DNA from: Sulfuricella sp.
Lineage (GTDB): Bacteria > Pseudomonadota > Gammaproteobacteria > Burkholderiales > Sulfuricellaceae
Direction of reading: 5' to 3'
DNA length: 40,991 nucleotides
NCBI GenBank assembly: GCA_018336195.1
Contig: JAGXQV010000106.1
Location: forward strand, 1-40,991
A program made the position numbers and the translations under genes. The first letter of the stretch is position 1, and each line of letters starts with the position of its first letter. Shown in pieces: positions 1 to 7,225 of this stretch. A model generated the notes under the pieces. It had not been told where the DNA came from. It did not search any database and worked only from the letters and a program-made list of their open reading frames with translations.

Positions 1-377
1 AAAAATCCAATTATTACGATAAGCAATGGATGACTCCAAAAGTCATGGTGCTGGTGTGGTTCTTTATAAGCTTCTCTATATTTTCTTCTTATATTTCGAT
101 TTATTGCGCTACTTAGATTAGGTATTTTGGTTTTATTCATTCTTTGGCAAACTTCCCTTGGCGTTTTGGCTTCCAATTGAGTAATTTTTTGCAACTGGTT
201 TTCCATTTTGTCGAGCGCTATCCTTAACAAGGAATCATTGTATGTATAAGGCTCAGTGTGAGCATCGTAACTCAGCCATTCACACCGCGGAAGTTTTAGC
301 CCCCCGTTGTTCATGACCGTAGAAGCGTTGAAGTTCGTTATTGCCCATCTCAACAAGTTGCCGAGGCTGCGCGCCAT
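1..377 (-). CDS. Hypothetical protein, AT-rich, 3' end beyond window
   Basis: An open frame runs from an ATG at 377 leftwards off the window edge, giving at least 125 residues starting MARSLGNLLRW. The start is supported by a near-perfect Shine-Dalgarno GGAGG (minus strand, bases 389-385) seven bases upstream. An in-frame TAG lies further upstream near 480, with no other good start between. The middle is polar and probably helical (MENQLQKITQLEAK), the later part is Lys/Arg-rich, and the last visible residues are hydrophobic (LLIVIIGF), possibly a membrane segment. I do not recognise a family. Base composition is far more AT-rich than the neighbouring genes, which suggests acquisition by transfer. 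The 270 bases between this start and prlF contain no convincing gene. Confidence 0.6.
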   Translation of the reverse strand, partial: MARSLGNLLRWAITNFNASTVMNNGGLKLPRCEWLSYDAHTEPYTYNDSLLRIALDKMENQLQKITQLEAKTPREVCQRMNKTKIPNLSSAINRNIRRKYREAYKEPHQHHDFWSHPLLIVIIGF

Positions 378-651
378 GTTTAAGCCTCCGGATGGCTCTC
401 CAGTCACCCCGTCAAAATATCCTTGAGAAGAGTCTGCACTCTTCGTCCGTCCGCCTTGAAGTCGGCCACGCGTGTGCCACTATGCATTTGGGGGCTGGAG
501 GAGGGGAGGGACTACTACCCATGGACCATGGATTTGGGGGCTTCGTCAGTCGGCTCGCTCATCACCAGCCGGTCGGCACATCCTTCACCGCTTGCAGCGG
601 CAATGCAATCGCATTACCATTCCTTTGTCCGCATCAGGAAAGGAACCCATC

Positions 652-948
652 ATGACCGTTCTTCACACCGAGTCCACGCTGACTGCCCGTTACCAGACGA
701 CTATTCCCGACGCGGTGCGCAAGGTGCTTGGCTTGAACAAGCATGATCGCTTGGTTTATCGGGTCTGCGAAAACGGTGAGGTTTATCTGAGCAAAGCCGA
801 TATTGCGGAAGCCGAAGACGCAGCACTTGGGCCATTTCTTTCCCTGCTGGATTCCCGTTTGGCGCAGCAGCCGGGGAGCATCGTTCCCTACTCGGATGCC
901 GATGCCGAAGTTGACTTGGATTTGGTGAAGGGCGTCGAGCTTGGCTGA
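652..948 (+). CDS. prlF: PrlF-family (AbrB-fold) antitoxin of type II TA system
   Basis: 98 residues. The N-terminal half carries the swapped-hairpin AbrB signature (STLTARYQTTIPDAVRKVLG followed by LNKHDRLVYRV), the DNA-binding fold of PrlF/SohA antitoxins; the acidic C-terminal half (SDADAEVDLDLVKG) would bind the toxin. The start ATG at 652 is preceded by AGGAAAGGAA, so longer in-frame extensions upstream are not needed. It overlaps the YhaV-type toxin gene by 8 bases, which is how these pairs are normally organised. Known family role: PrlF neutralises the YhaV ribonuclease and the complex represses its own promoter. Regulation of this copy is inferred, not seen. Confidence 0.88.
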   Translation: MTVLHTESTLTARYQTTIPDAVRKVLGLNKHDRLVYRVCENGEVYLSKADIAEAEDAALGPFLSLLDSRLAQQPGSIVPYSDADAEVDLDLVKGVELG

Positions 949-1426
949 GGCGGTGAAGCCCCGCACAAGCCAGGGTTGGCAAATCTGGTTTGGCGAGTTG
1001 TTCGATGCCCGTTGGCGAGCCCTGCGGGAGCGGGTTCGGCAACTCAAGACTGCGCTCGACGAGGGCGACTTCGCGGCCCATCCCGAGGTAAAACTGTTTG
1101 CTGCACTTGTACACATCGTGCATGAAACGGTTCCGCGCAATCCCGAACATCCCGACTTCCGCCTCGGCAAGACGCTGGGCGAGCGTTACACCGGGTGGCG
1201 CAGGGTCAAGCGCCACGGCTTGCCCGAGCGGATGCGGCTTTTCTTCAAGTTCTCCTCATCGCACAAAGTCATCGTCTTCGTCTGGCTCAACGACGCGGAT
1301 ACCCTGCGCAAGGACGGAGCTTCCTCCGATGTCTACGCGGTATTTCGCCGAATGCTGGAAGGCGGAAACCCGCCGGATGATTTTGAGGTCCTGCTTAAGG
1401 CAGTGGGCGGCGGGGAAGTTCGGTAG
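941..1426 (+). CDS. yhaV: YhaV-family toxin (ribosome-dependent RNase) of type II TA system
   Basis: 161 residues, close to the usual ~154 of E. coli YhaV. Recognisable segments are GWQIWFGELFDARWRALRERV at the N terminus, FRLGKTLGERYTGWRRVK in the middle and LFFKFSSSHKVIVFVWLNDA with VYAVFRRMLEGGNPP at the C terminus, the order seen in the family. I chose a TTG start at 941 because AAGGG sits eight bases upstream; the alternative GTG at 953 has purines only two bases away. The gene overlaps the antitoxin and would be translationally coupled to it. YhaV proteins are RelE-fold ribonucleases that cut mRNA during translation. The end is 30 bases from the convergent end of trmB. Confidence 0.88.
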   Translation: MAEAVKPRTSQGWQIWFGELFDARWRALRERVRQLKTALDEGDFAAHPEVKLFAALVHIVHETVPRNPEHPDFRLGKTLGERYTGWRRVKRHGLPERMRLFFKFSSSHKVIVFVWLNDADTLRKDGASSDVYAVFRRMLEGGNPPDDFEVLLKAVGGGEVR

Positions 1427-1456
1427 CTTGGGGCGAACGTCGTCCCCCCGAAATCG

Positions 1457-2146
1457 CTACTTGCGCTTGAACACGATATCCCATACCCCGTGCCCGAGCC
1501 TGATGCCGCGCGCTTCGAACTTGGTGAGCGGGCGGTAGGCGGGGCGCGGCGCATAGTCGGCGGCGGTGTTGGCCAGTTGCGGTTCGGCGGCCAGCACGGC
1601 GAGGATGTGTTCGGCGTATTCCTGCCAGTCGGTGGCGGCGTGCAGGTAGCCACCGGGTTTGAGCTTGCGGCACAGGGTGGCAACCAGCGTTTCCTGGATC
1701 AGGCGGCGCTTGTGATGGCGCTTTTTCGGCCAGGGGTCAGGGAAGAAGATGTGCACGCCATCCAGCGCGCCGTCGGGGATCATGTGGTCGAGGACTTCCA
1801 CCGCGTCGTGCTGGACGATGCGCAGGTTGGTGAGGCTTTGTTCGTCGATGAGCTTCAACAGACTGCCCACGCCGGGCGGATGGACTTCAATGCCGAGGTA
1901 GTCGTTTTCGGGTTGCGCCTTGGCGATCTCGGCGGTGCTGGCGCCCATGCCGAAGCCGATTTCGAGAATCTTCGGGGCGCAACGCCCGAAAACCACGTCG
2001 AGATCCAGCAGGGTTTCCTGGTAGGGAATGCCGAAACGCGGCAGCAGATTTTCCAGGGCGCGGGTCTGGCCGCCGGACATGCGTCCGGGACGCAGGACGT
2101 AGCTGCGGATGGCGCGGTGGTGGGGGGTGTCGTTGGTGTCGGTCAT
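1457..2146 (-). CDS. trmB: tRNA (guanine-N7-)-methyltransferase
   Basis: 229 residues, the normal length. It makes m7G46 in the variable loop of tRNAs using S-adenosylmethionine. The SAM-binding motif [10 protein letters not shown] lies near residue 62, and the family-specific [16 protein letters not shown] segment near residue 134, followed by the C-terminal conserved tail with TKFEARG. The gene is the last of a minus-strand row thiS-thiG-trmB, but a 123-bp palindromic element separates it from thiG, so co-transcription is uncertain. Its 3' end is 30 bases from that of yhaV on the opposite strand. No anomalies in sequence. Confidence 0.96.
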   Translation of the reverse strand: MTDTNDTPHHRAIRSYVLRPGRMSGGQTRALENLLPRFGIPYQETLLDLDVVFGRCAPKILEIGFGMGASTAEIAKAQPENDYLGIEVHPPGVGSLLKLIDEQSLTNLRIVQHDAVEVLDHMIPDGALDGVHIFFPDPWPKKRHHKRRLIQETLVATLCRKLKPGGYLHAATDWQEYAEHILAVLAAEPQLANTAADYAPRPAYRPLTKFEARGIRLGHGVWDIVFKRK

Positions 2147-2153
2147 CGAAATT

Positions 2154-2276
2154 CAGTGTTGAGTGTTTAGTGTTGAGTGTTTAGTTGAGGAATGCGCTTT
2201 GCGCAGGTTGATAAGAAATCGCCGCGCAAAGCGCGGCGACCTTAACTCAACACTAAGCACTAATAACTAAACACTG
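2154..2276. repeat. Palindromic MITE-like element, copy 1 (trmB-thiG gap)
   Basis: The whole trmB-thiG gap is one imperfect inverted repeat. Both ends are built from short units of the type AGTGTTTAGT / ACTAAACACT (CAGTGTTGAGTGTTTAGTG at the left, CTAATAACTAAACACTG at the right). The centre holds two GC-rich hairpins, GCGCTTTGCGC near 2190 and CGCCGCGCAAAGCGCGGCG near 2220. The same element, reversed, fills the thiG-thiS gap (3080-3204), and a half copy lies at 24260-24320. No coding capacity. Length and structure resemble a non-autonomous transposable element or REP-type sequence. Confidence 0.75.
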
Positions 2277-2280
2277 CCTT

Positions 2281-3063
2281 TTATTTTCCTATCATTCCGC
2301 TGGTCGGTGAGCTGGGGCTGGCGGAATAAAGCTTCTTGGGCATCCGTCCGGCGAGGAAGGCTTCGCGTCCGGCCTCGACCGCCTTTTTCATGGCGGAGGC
2401 CATCAGCACCGGGTTTTGCGCGCCGGCGATGGCGGTGTTCATCAGCACCCCGTCGCAGCCCAGTTCCATGGCGATGGCGGCGTCACTGGCGGTGCCCACG
2501 CCCGCATCGACGATCACCGGCACTTCGGCGTTCTCAATGATGATCTGGAGATTCCACGGGTTGAGGATGCCCATTCCCGAGCCGATCAGGCTGGCCAGCG
2601 GCATCACCGCGCAGCAGCCGATTTCTTCGAGTTGCTTGGCGATGATCGGGTCGTCGGAGGTGTACACCATCACCTTGAAGCCGTCCTTGATGAGCACTTC
2701 GGCGGCTTTCAGGGTTTCCACCACGTTGGGGTAAAGGCTCTTGGGGTCGCCCAGCACTTCCAGCTTAACTAAATCATGCCCATCCAGCAGTTCGCGCGCC
2801 AGGCGCAGGGTGCGGATGGCGTCGTCGGCGCTATAGCAGCCGGCGGTGTTGGGCAGGTAGGTGAACTGCGAGGGCGGTACGGCGTCGAGCAGGCTCGCTT
2901 CGCCGGCGTTCTGGCCGATGTTGACGCGACGCACCGCCACCGTGACGATTTGCGTGCCGCTGGCGTCGAGGGCGCGGCGGGTTTCGTCGAAATCCTTGTA
3001 TTTGCCGGTGCCCACCAGTAATCGGGATGAATAGGTCTTGCCTGCGATAGTCAATTGATCCAT
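2281..3063 (-). CDS. thiG: Thiazole synthase
   Basis: 260 residues, typical. ThiG condenses 1-deoxy-xylulose 5-phosphate, dehydroglycine and the sulfur carried on ThiS thiocarboxylate to form the thiazole of thiamine. The (beta/alpha)8 barrel is readable: [10 protein letters not shown] at the N terminus, [16 protein letters not shown] with the Schiff-base lysine region near residue 97, [17 protein letters not shown] and [16 protein letters not shown] forming the phosphate-binding loops, and [14 protein letters not shown] near the C terminus. thiS lies upstream on the same strand, as expected for partners, but they are separated by an inverted copy of the palindromic element found downstream. 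No thiamine pyrophosphate riboswitch was seen upstream of either gene. Confidence 0.96.
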   Translation of the reverse strand: MDQLTIAGKTYSSRLLVGTGKYKDFDETRRALDASGTQIVTVAVRRVNIGQNAGEASLLDAVPPSQFTYLPNTAGCYSADDAIRTLRLARELLDGHDLVKLEVLGDPKSLYPNVVETLKAAEVLIKDGFKVMVYTSDDPIIAKQLEEIGCCAVMPLASLIGSGMGILNPWNLQIIIENAEVPVIVDAGVGTASDAAIAMELGCDGVLMNTAIAGAQNPVLMASAMKKAVEAGREAFLAGRMPKKLYSASPSSPTSGMIGK

Positions 3064-3079
3064 TGGGGTTCCTTGAAAT

Positions 3080-3204
3080 CAGATATTAGTTTTTAGCGTC
3101 AAGTGCTTAGTTGCGGTCGTCGCGCCTAGTGCGCCGGTATCAAAATAAAACATGCGCAAAGCGCATTCCCCAACTAAACACTAAAAACCCAACACTAAAC
3201 ACTG
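3080..3204. repeat. Palindromic MITE-like element, copy 2, inverted (thiG-thiS gap)
   Basis: Read on the minus strand this 125-bp stretch aligns with 2154-2276 read on the plus strand: GTGTTTAGTTG, then GGAATGCGCTTTGCGCA, a short AT-rich spacer, a GC-rich hairpin ending CGACC, then AACTAAGCACT. The outer ends are the same ACTAAACACT-type units. It starts a few bases after the thiS stop codon and ends 16 bases before the thiG start, so it lies wholly between genes of one pathway. Confidence 0.72.
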
Positions 3205-3208
3205 TTTT

Positions 3209-3418
3209 TCAGCCGCCTCCGACCGCGACGACGATTTCCAGTTTGTCGTTGTCGGCCAGGACGATTTCGCCGTGTCGGCTGCGCGGCGCTATTTCGCCGT
3301 TAAGCTCGACAGCCAGGCGTTTGCCGGTCAGGTCGAGGTGTTCCAGCAGTTGGGCTAAGGTGGGCGCGGTCGCGAAGGAATGGGACTCGCCATTGACGGT
3401 AAATTGGGTGGTTTTCAA
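3209..3418 (-). CDS. thiS: Sulfur carrier protein ThiS
   Basis: 69 residues with a beta-grasp (ubiquitin-like) pattern and the essential C-terminal Gly-Gly (VVAVGGG). The terminal glycine is adenylated and converted to a thiocarboxylate that donates sulfur to ThiG. The internal LTGKRLAVELNGEIAPRS segment matches the family. The start ATG at 3418 gives the expected length. It is the first gene of the minus-strand thiamine pair, and its start faces the tRNA-Gly gene 55 bases away, so the two promoters share a short divergent region. Confidence 0.94.
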   Translation of the reverse strand: MKTTQFTVNGESHSFATAPTLAQLLEHLDLTGKRLAVELNGEIAPRSRHGEIVLADNDKLEIVVAVGGG

Positions 3419-3426
3419 GCTGCGGC

Positions 3427-3455
3427 TTTCAATCTTGGGGCCAAATCAGTAGAAT
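3427..3455 (+). promoter_or_regulatory. Candidate promoter of tRNA-Gly
   Basis: TTTCAA at 3427-3432 and TAGAAT at 3450-3455 are 17 bases apart, fitting a sigma-70 promoter with a weak -35. The -10 merges with a perfect 14-base palindrome (AGAATGCGCATTCT, 3451-3464), and the predicted start would fall about 10 bases before the tRNA. The GC-rich stretch after the -10 resembles stringently controlled promoters. Inferred from sequence only. Confidence 0.5.
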
Positions 3456-3472
3456 GCGCATTCTAACACCGT

Positions 3473-3546
3473 GCGGGTGTAGTTCAATGGCAGAACGGCA
3501 GCTTCCCAAGCTGCATACGAGGGTTCGATTCCCTTCACCCGCTCCA
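3473..3546 (+). tRNA. tRNA-Gly (anticodon CCC)
   Basis: A full cloverleaf folds: acceptor arm GCGGGTG (3473-3479) pairs with CACCCGC (3536-3542); the anticodon stem GCAGC/GCTGC encloses loop TTCCCAA with anticodon CCC at 3505-3507; the T arm contains GGTTCGATTCC. The discriminator base is T and the CCA end is encoded (3544-3546). It reads GGG glycine codons. It stands alone, between the divergent thiS and the downstream glyA. Confidence 0.95.
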
Positions 3547-3714
3547 CTCGATTTCCGTATAAATCCTGGTTGTCCCTTGAATCCCGCTTGAAATGGCGTC
3601 TCATGCTTGGTCTGTCGGCGTGATTGGCGCGGTATTTCTCAAGGTTTTCCCGTCAATTTCGAATGCACCTTCTTTACCCTAATGGGGGTAGGGGCGCTCA
3701 ATCCTCCTGTTACA

Positions 3715-3723
3715 TGATAGAAT
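3715..3723 (+). promoter_or_regulatory. Candidate extended -10 promoter for glyA
   Basis: TGATAGAAT matches an extended -10 element (TGnTAnnnT) and lies 27 bases before the glyA ATG; no good -35 hexamer is seen at the usual spacing. Just upstream, 3675-3690 contains a short palindrome (TACCC/GGGTA). Apart from these the 204 bases between the tRNA and glyA hold nothing I can name. Confidence 0.35.
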
Positions 3724-3750
3724 TTCAATTTTTCCATTAAAGATTTCATC

Positions 3751-5001
3751 ATGTTCAGTTCAAGCCAGACCATCGAAAAATACGATCCCGAGTTGTGGCA
3801 GGCGATGCAGGACGAGACCCGCCGTCAGGAAGACCACATCGAGTTGATTGCCTCGGAAAACTACACCAGCCCGGCAGTGATGGAAGCGCAAGGGTCGGTC
3901 CTGACCAACAAGTATGCGGAAGGCTATCCGGGCAAGCGTTATTACGGCGGCTGCGAATTCGTCGACAAGGCCGAGCAGCTCGCCATCGACCGCGCCAAGG
4001 CGCTGTTCGGCGCGGAATACGCCAATGTCCAGCCGCATTCCGGTTCGCAGGCCAACGCCGCGGTGTATATGGCGGTACTCAAGCCCGGCGATACCATCCT
4101 CGGCATGTCGCTGGCCCATGGCGGCCATCTGACCCATGGCGCTTCGGTGAATTTTTCCGGTAAGGTGTTCAACGCGATCACCTATGGCTTGCATCCCGAG
4201 ACCGAAGCCATCGACTATGACGAAGTCCAGCGTCTGGCCACCGAGCACAAGCCCAAGATGATCGTGGCGGGGGCTTCCGCTTATTCGCTGGTGATCGACT
4301 GGAAGCGCTTCCGCAAGATCGCCGACAGCGTTGATGCCTTCCTCTTCGTCGACATGGCGCACTATGCCGGTCTCGTCGCCGCCGGGCTGTACCCGAACCC
4401 GGTCGGCATCGCCGATTTCGTCACCAGTACCACCCACAAGACCCTGCGCGGCCCGCGCGGCGGCCTGATCCTGTGTGCCGTGGAATACGAGAAGGCGATC
4501 AATTCGGCGATTTTCCCCAACATCCAGGGTGGCCCGCTGATGCACGTCATCGCCGCCAAGGCGATTGCTTTCAAGGAAGCGGCGAGCAAGGAATTCAAGC
4601 ACTACCAGGAGCAAGTGATCGAGAACGCCCAGGTGATGGCGAAAGTGCTCAAGGAGCGCGGCCTACGCATCGTTTCCGGGCGCACCGAATCGCACGTGTT
4701 CCTGGTCGACCTGCAAGCCAAGAACCTCACCGGCAAGGATGCCGAAGCGGCATTGGGCAAGGCGCACATCACCGTCAACAAGAACTCGATTCCCAACGAC
4801 CCGCAAAAACCCTTCGTCACCAGCGGCATCCGCATCGGCACCCCGGCGATGACCACCCGCGGTTTCAAGGAACTCGAAGCGGAACAACTCGCCAACCTGA
4901 TCGCCGACGTGCTCGACGCACCCAACGACGAAGCCGTGCAAGCCCGCGTCGCCAAGGAAGTCCAGGCGATGTGCGACAAGCATCCGGTGTATGGGAAATA
5001 A
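3751..5001 (+). CDS. glyA: Serine hydroxymethyltransferase
   Basis: 416 residues, normal for bacterial GlyA. A PLP enzyme that interconverts serine and glycine and charges tetrahydrofolate with a one-carbon unit. The cofactor lysine is K230 in [14 protein letters not shown]. Other family blocks are [20 protein letters not shown] near residue 30, [15 protein letters not shown] near 55 and [24 protein letters not shown] residues near 200. The gene follows tRNA-Gly on the same strand; glycine is its product, but I regard the neighbourhood as coincidence unless conserved. A nested palindrome follows the stop codon and separates it from nrdR. Confidence 0.98.
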   Translation: MFSSSQTIEKYDPELWQAMQDETRRQEDHIELIASENYTSPAVMEAQGSVLTNKYAEGYPGKRYYGGCEFVDKAEQLAIDRAKALFGAEYANVQPHSGSQANAAVYMAVLKPGDTILGMSLAHGGHLTHGASVNFSGKVFNAITYGLHPETEAIDYDEVQRLATEHKPKMIVAGASAYSLVIDWKRFRKIADSVDAFLFVDMAHYAGLVAAGLYPNPVGIADFVTSTTHKTLRGPRGGLILCAVEYEKAINSAIFPNIQGGPLMHVIAAKAIAFKEAASKEFKHYQEQVIENAQVMAKVLKERGLRIVSGRTESHVFLVDLQAKNLTGKDAEAALGKAHITVNKNSIPNDPQKPFVTSGIRIGTPAMTTRGFKELEAEQLANLIADVLDAPNDEAVQARVAKEVQAMCDKHPVYGK

Positions 5002-5005
5002 TTGG

Positions 5006-5084
5006 GTAGGGTGGGCACGTTTTTGTGCCCACGCGGACATAACCAGCACTGATTGCGTGGGCACAAACAACGTGCCCACCCTAC
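5006..5084. repeat. Perfect nested palindrome between glyA and nrdR
   Basis: Outer arms GTAGGGTGGGCACG (5006-5019) and CGTGCCCACCCTAC (5071-5084) are perfect complements; inner arms GTGCCCACGC (5025-5034) and GCGTGGGCAC (5055-5064) are as well. Each outer/inner neighbour pair can also fold locally, since GTGGGCAC and GTGCCCAC alternate. The element begins 5 bases after the glyA stop codon and ends 4 bases before the nrdR ATG. It could act as an attenuator or terminator, or be a mobile REP-like sequence. Confidence 0.85.
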
Positions 5085-5088
5085 ATGA

Positions 5089-5532
5089 ATGAAGTGCCCC
5101 TTCTGCGGTTCCACCGACACCCAGGTGATCGATTCCCGAGTCAACGAGGAAGGCGACAGCATACGCCGTCGCCGGCGTTGTGCTGGCTGCGACAAGCGTT
5201 TCACCACCTACGAGGTGGCCGAATTGCGGATGCCCCAGGTCGTCAAGCAGAACGGCAGCCGTGCCGATTTCGACCGGCAGAAAATCCGTATCAGTTTCAT
5301 GCGCGCCCTCAACAAGCGGCCGGTTTCGACCGAGCTGGTGGATAGCGCGATCCAGCATATCGAGCAGAAAGCCCTCAGCCTCGGCGAGCGCGAAATCACC
5401 TCGCGGCAGATCGGCGAGATGGTGATGAACGAGTTGCGCAAGCTCGACAAAGTCGCCTACATCCGCTACGCCTCGGTGTACCGCAGTTTTCAGGATGTCG
5501 ACGATTTCCGCGACGTGATTCGCGACCTCTGA
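5089..5532 (+). CDS. nrdR: Transcriptional repressor NrdR
   Basis: 147 residues. NrdR represses ribonucleotide reductase genes in response to the ATP/dATP balance. The zinc ribbon uses C3, C6, C31 and C34 (CPFC and CAGC), followed by KRFTTYE, and an ATP-cone domain occupies residues ~50-140 ([16 protein letters not shown] onward). The start at 5089 gives MKCPFCGS, the exact family N terminus; an ATG at 5085 is in another frame. No Shine-Dalgarno is visible because the palindrome ends 4 bases upstream. The stop codon overlaps the ribD start by one base (TGATG), so the two are translationally coupled, an arrangement common in proteobacteria. Confidence 0.97.
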   Translation: MKCPFCGSTDTQVIDSRVNEEGDSIRRRRRCAGCDKRFTTYEVAELRMPQVVKQNGSRADFDRQKIRISFMRALNKRPVSTELVDSAIQHIEQKALSLGEREITSRQIGEMVMNELRKLDKVAYIRYASVYRSFQDVDDFRDVIRDL

Positions 5533-6617
5533 TGTTTTCCATCGCCGACCACGAATTCATGGCCCACGCGCTACGCCTTGCGGAGCGCGGCCTTTGCACC
5601 ACCAGCCCGAATCCCCGCGTCGGTTGCGTGATCGTCAAGGACGGCGTGGTGGTTGGCGAAGGCTGGCACGAACGGGCCGGCGAAGCCCATGCCGAAATCA
5701 ATGCCCTGCGCATGGCCGGCGAAGCCGCGCGCGGCGCCGCTGTCTATGTCACCCTGGAACCGTGCAGTCATTACGGGCGTACCCCGCCGTGCGCCAAGGC
5801 GTTGATCGACGCCCAGGTCGACCGGGTGGTGGTGGCGATGCGCGACCCCAACCCGCTGGTGGCAGGGGAAGGCATGGGGATGCTACAGATGGCCGGGATT
5901 CGCGTTGAGCAGGGCTTGCTGGAAAACCATGCCCACGAACTGAATATCGGCTTCGTCTACCGCATGACTTGCGGGCGCCCCTGGGTACGTCTCAAGGTGG
6001 CCGCCAGCCTGGACGGCAAGACCGCCCTCAACAACGGAGTGAGTCAATGGATTACCGGCGACGATGCGCGGCGTGACGCGCACCGCCTGCGTGCCCGTTC
6101 CTGCGCTGTGTTGACAGGCATCGGCACGGTGTTGGCGGATGACCCGCTAATGACCGTGCGCGCCGTGGAAACCACCCGCCAGCCGTTGCGCATCGTGCTC
6201 GACAGCAAGCTGAAAATGCCAACCACGGCTAAAATGTTGACGGAAGGCAAGACCCTGATCGTCACCGGTAATGACAACCATGAAAAAATGGATGCCTTGT
6301 GGAAAGCCGGCGCGCAAATGCTGATCCTGCCGCTCAAGCACGGTCACATCGACCTGGAGCGGATGCTCGACGAACTGGCGAAGCGCGAGATCAACGAGGT
6401 CATGGTCGAGGCCGGCCACACCCTGAGCGGCGCGTTCCTGCAAGCCGGGTTGGTCGATGAAATGGTGATTTATCTGGCGCCGCTGCTGCTCGGCCACAAG
6501 GCGCGCGGCATGTTCGACCTGCCCGAACTGACCGCGATCAGCGGGCGGGAAATCAAGATCAAGGAAGTGACCATGGTGGGGCGCGATCTGAAGATCCGCG
6601 CCGTGCCGCTGGAATAG
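5532..6617 (+). CDS. ribD: Bifunctional riboflavin deaminase/reductase
   Basis: 361 residues. RibD carries out the second and third steps of riboflavin synthesis: deamination of the pyrimidine ring and NADPH reduction of the ribosyl side chain. The N-terminal deaminase shows the zinc site H53-A-E55, PC78 and C87 (HAEINALRMAG, PCSHYGRTPPCAKAL). The C-terminal reductase (residues ~150-360) begins RPWVRLKVAASLDGKTAL and ends in VDEMVIYLAPLLLG. It is the first enzyme gene of a plus-strand run ribD-ribE-ribBA-ribH-nusB. I found no FMN riboswitch upstream, so regulation may be through the nrdR promoter. Confidence 0.97.
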   Translation: MFSIADHEFMAHALRLAERGLCTTSPNPRVGCVIVKDGVVVGEGWHERAGEAHAEINALRMAGEAARGAAVYVTLEPCSHYGRTPPCAKALIDAQVDRVVVAMRDPNPLVAGEGMGMLQMAGIRVEQGLLENHAHELNIGFVYRMTCGRPWVRLKVAASLDGKTALNNGVSQWITGDDARRDAHRLRARSCAVLTGIGTVLADDPLMTVRAVETTRQPLRIVLDSKLKMPTTAKMLTEGKTLIVTGNDNHEKMDALWKAGAQMLILPLKHGHIDLERMLDELAKREINEVMVEAGHTLSGAFLQAGLVDEMVIYLAPLLLGHKARGMFDLPELTAISGREIKIKEVTMVGRDLKIRAVPLE

Positions 6618-6625
6618 GAGAAAAC

Positions 6626-7225
6626 ATGTTTACCGGTATCATCCAGGCGGTGGGAAAAATCACCCATATCGAACCTTTGCAACAAGGCGTGCGGCTGACC
6701 GTCGATGGCGGCGGACTGCCGCTCGACGACGTGGCGATAGGCGACAGCATTGCGCATAACGGCGTGTGCCTGACAGTCGTCAGTAAGACCGCCACCACCT
6801 ACCAACTCGACGTGTCGCGCGAAACCCTGAATTGCACGGTGGGTCTCGGCGAACCGGGCGAAGTCAACCTGGAAAAGGCTCTGCGTATGGGCGACCATCT
6901 CGGCGGCCATCTGGTCAGCGGCCACGTCGATGGCGTCGGTCAAGTGGTGGCTTTCGACGCAGTGGGCGAGTGCTTCCTGCTGCGCATAAAGGCACCGCTT
7001 TCCATCGCCAAATACATCGCCTTCAAAGGCTCCATCGCGGTGAACGGGGTGAGTCTTACCGTCAACACCGTCGAGCACGACGAATTCACCATCAACCTCA
7101 TTCCCCACACCTTGCAGGTCACCACCCTCCAGCACCTCAAGGCCGGCAGCCCGGTCAACCTCGAAGTCGACCTGCTGGCGCGTTACGTGGACCGTTTGAA
7201 CAGTTTCCAGGAATCCGCTCAATGA
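6626..7225 (+). CDS. ribE: Riboflavin synthase alpha chain
   Basis: 199 residues, the usual size. It dismutates two molecules of 6,7-dimethyl-8-ribityllumazine into riboflavin plus the pyrimidine substrate of RibH. Two tandem lumazine-binding repeats are visible: MFTGIIQAVGKI with NGVCLTVV (residues ~1-95) and GGHLVSGHVDG with AVNGVSLTVNTV (~96-190). The start has AGGAGA eight bases upstream. The stop overlaps the next start (ATGA), a coupled arrangement. Also called ribC in some genomes. Confidence 0.96.
   Translation: MFTGIIQAVGKITHIEPLQQGVRLTVDGGGLPLDDVAIGDSIAHNGVCLTVVSKTATTYQLDVSRETLNCTVGLGEPGEVNLEKALRMGDHLGGHLVSGHVDGVGQVVAFDAVGECFLLRIKAPLSIAKYIAFKGSIAVNGVSLTVNTVEHDEFTINLIPHTLQVTTLQHLKAGSPVNLEVDLLARYVDRLNSFQESAQ

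Noticed and set aside
1490..2170. Long plus-strand open frame across trmB
   Set aside because: It is the complement of a well-conserved gene in GC-rich DNA; the product has no sensible composition. The same applies to the long opposite-strand frames over glyA, ribBA, the PilZ-like gene and the kinases.
3547..3750. Glycine riboswitch before glyA
   Set aside because: Only about 200 bases are available and none of the conserved glycine-aptamer core is present.
5089..7225. FMN riboswitch in the riboflavin operon
   Set aside because: Genes overlap or nearly touch throughout; there is no leader long enough and no conserved FMN-box sequence.
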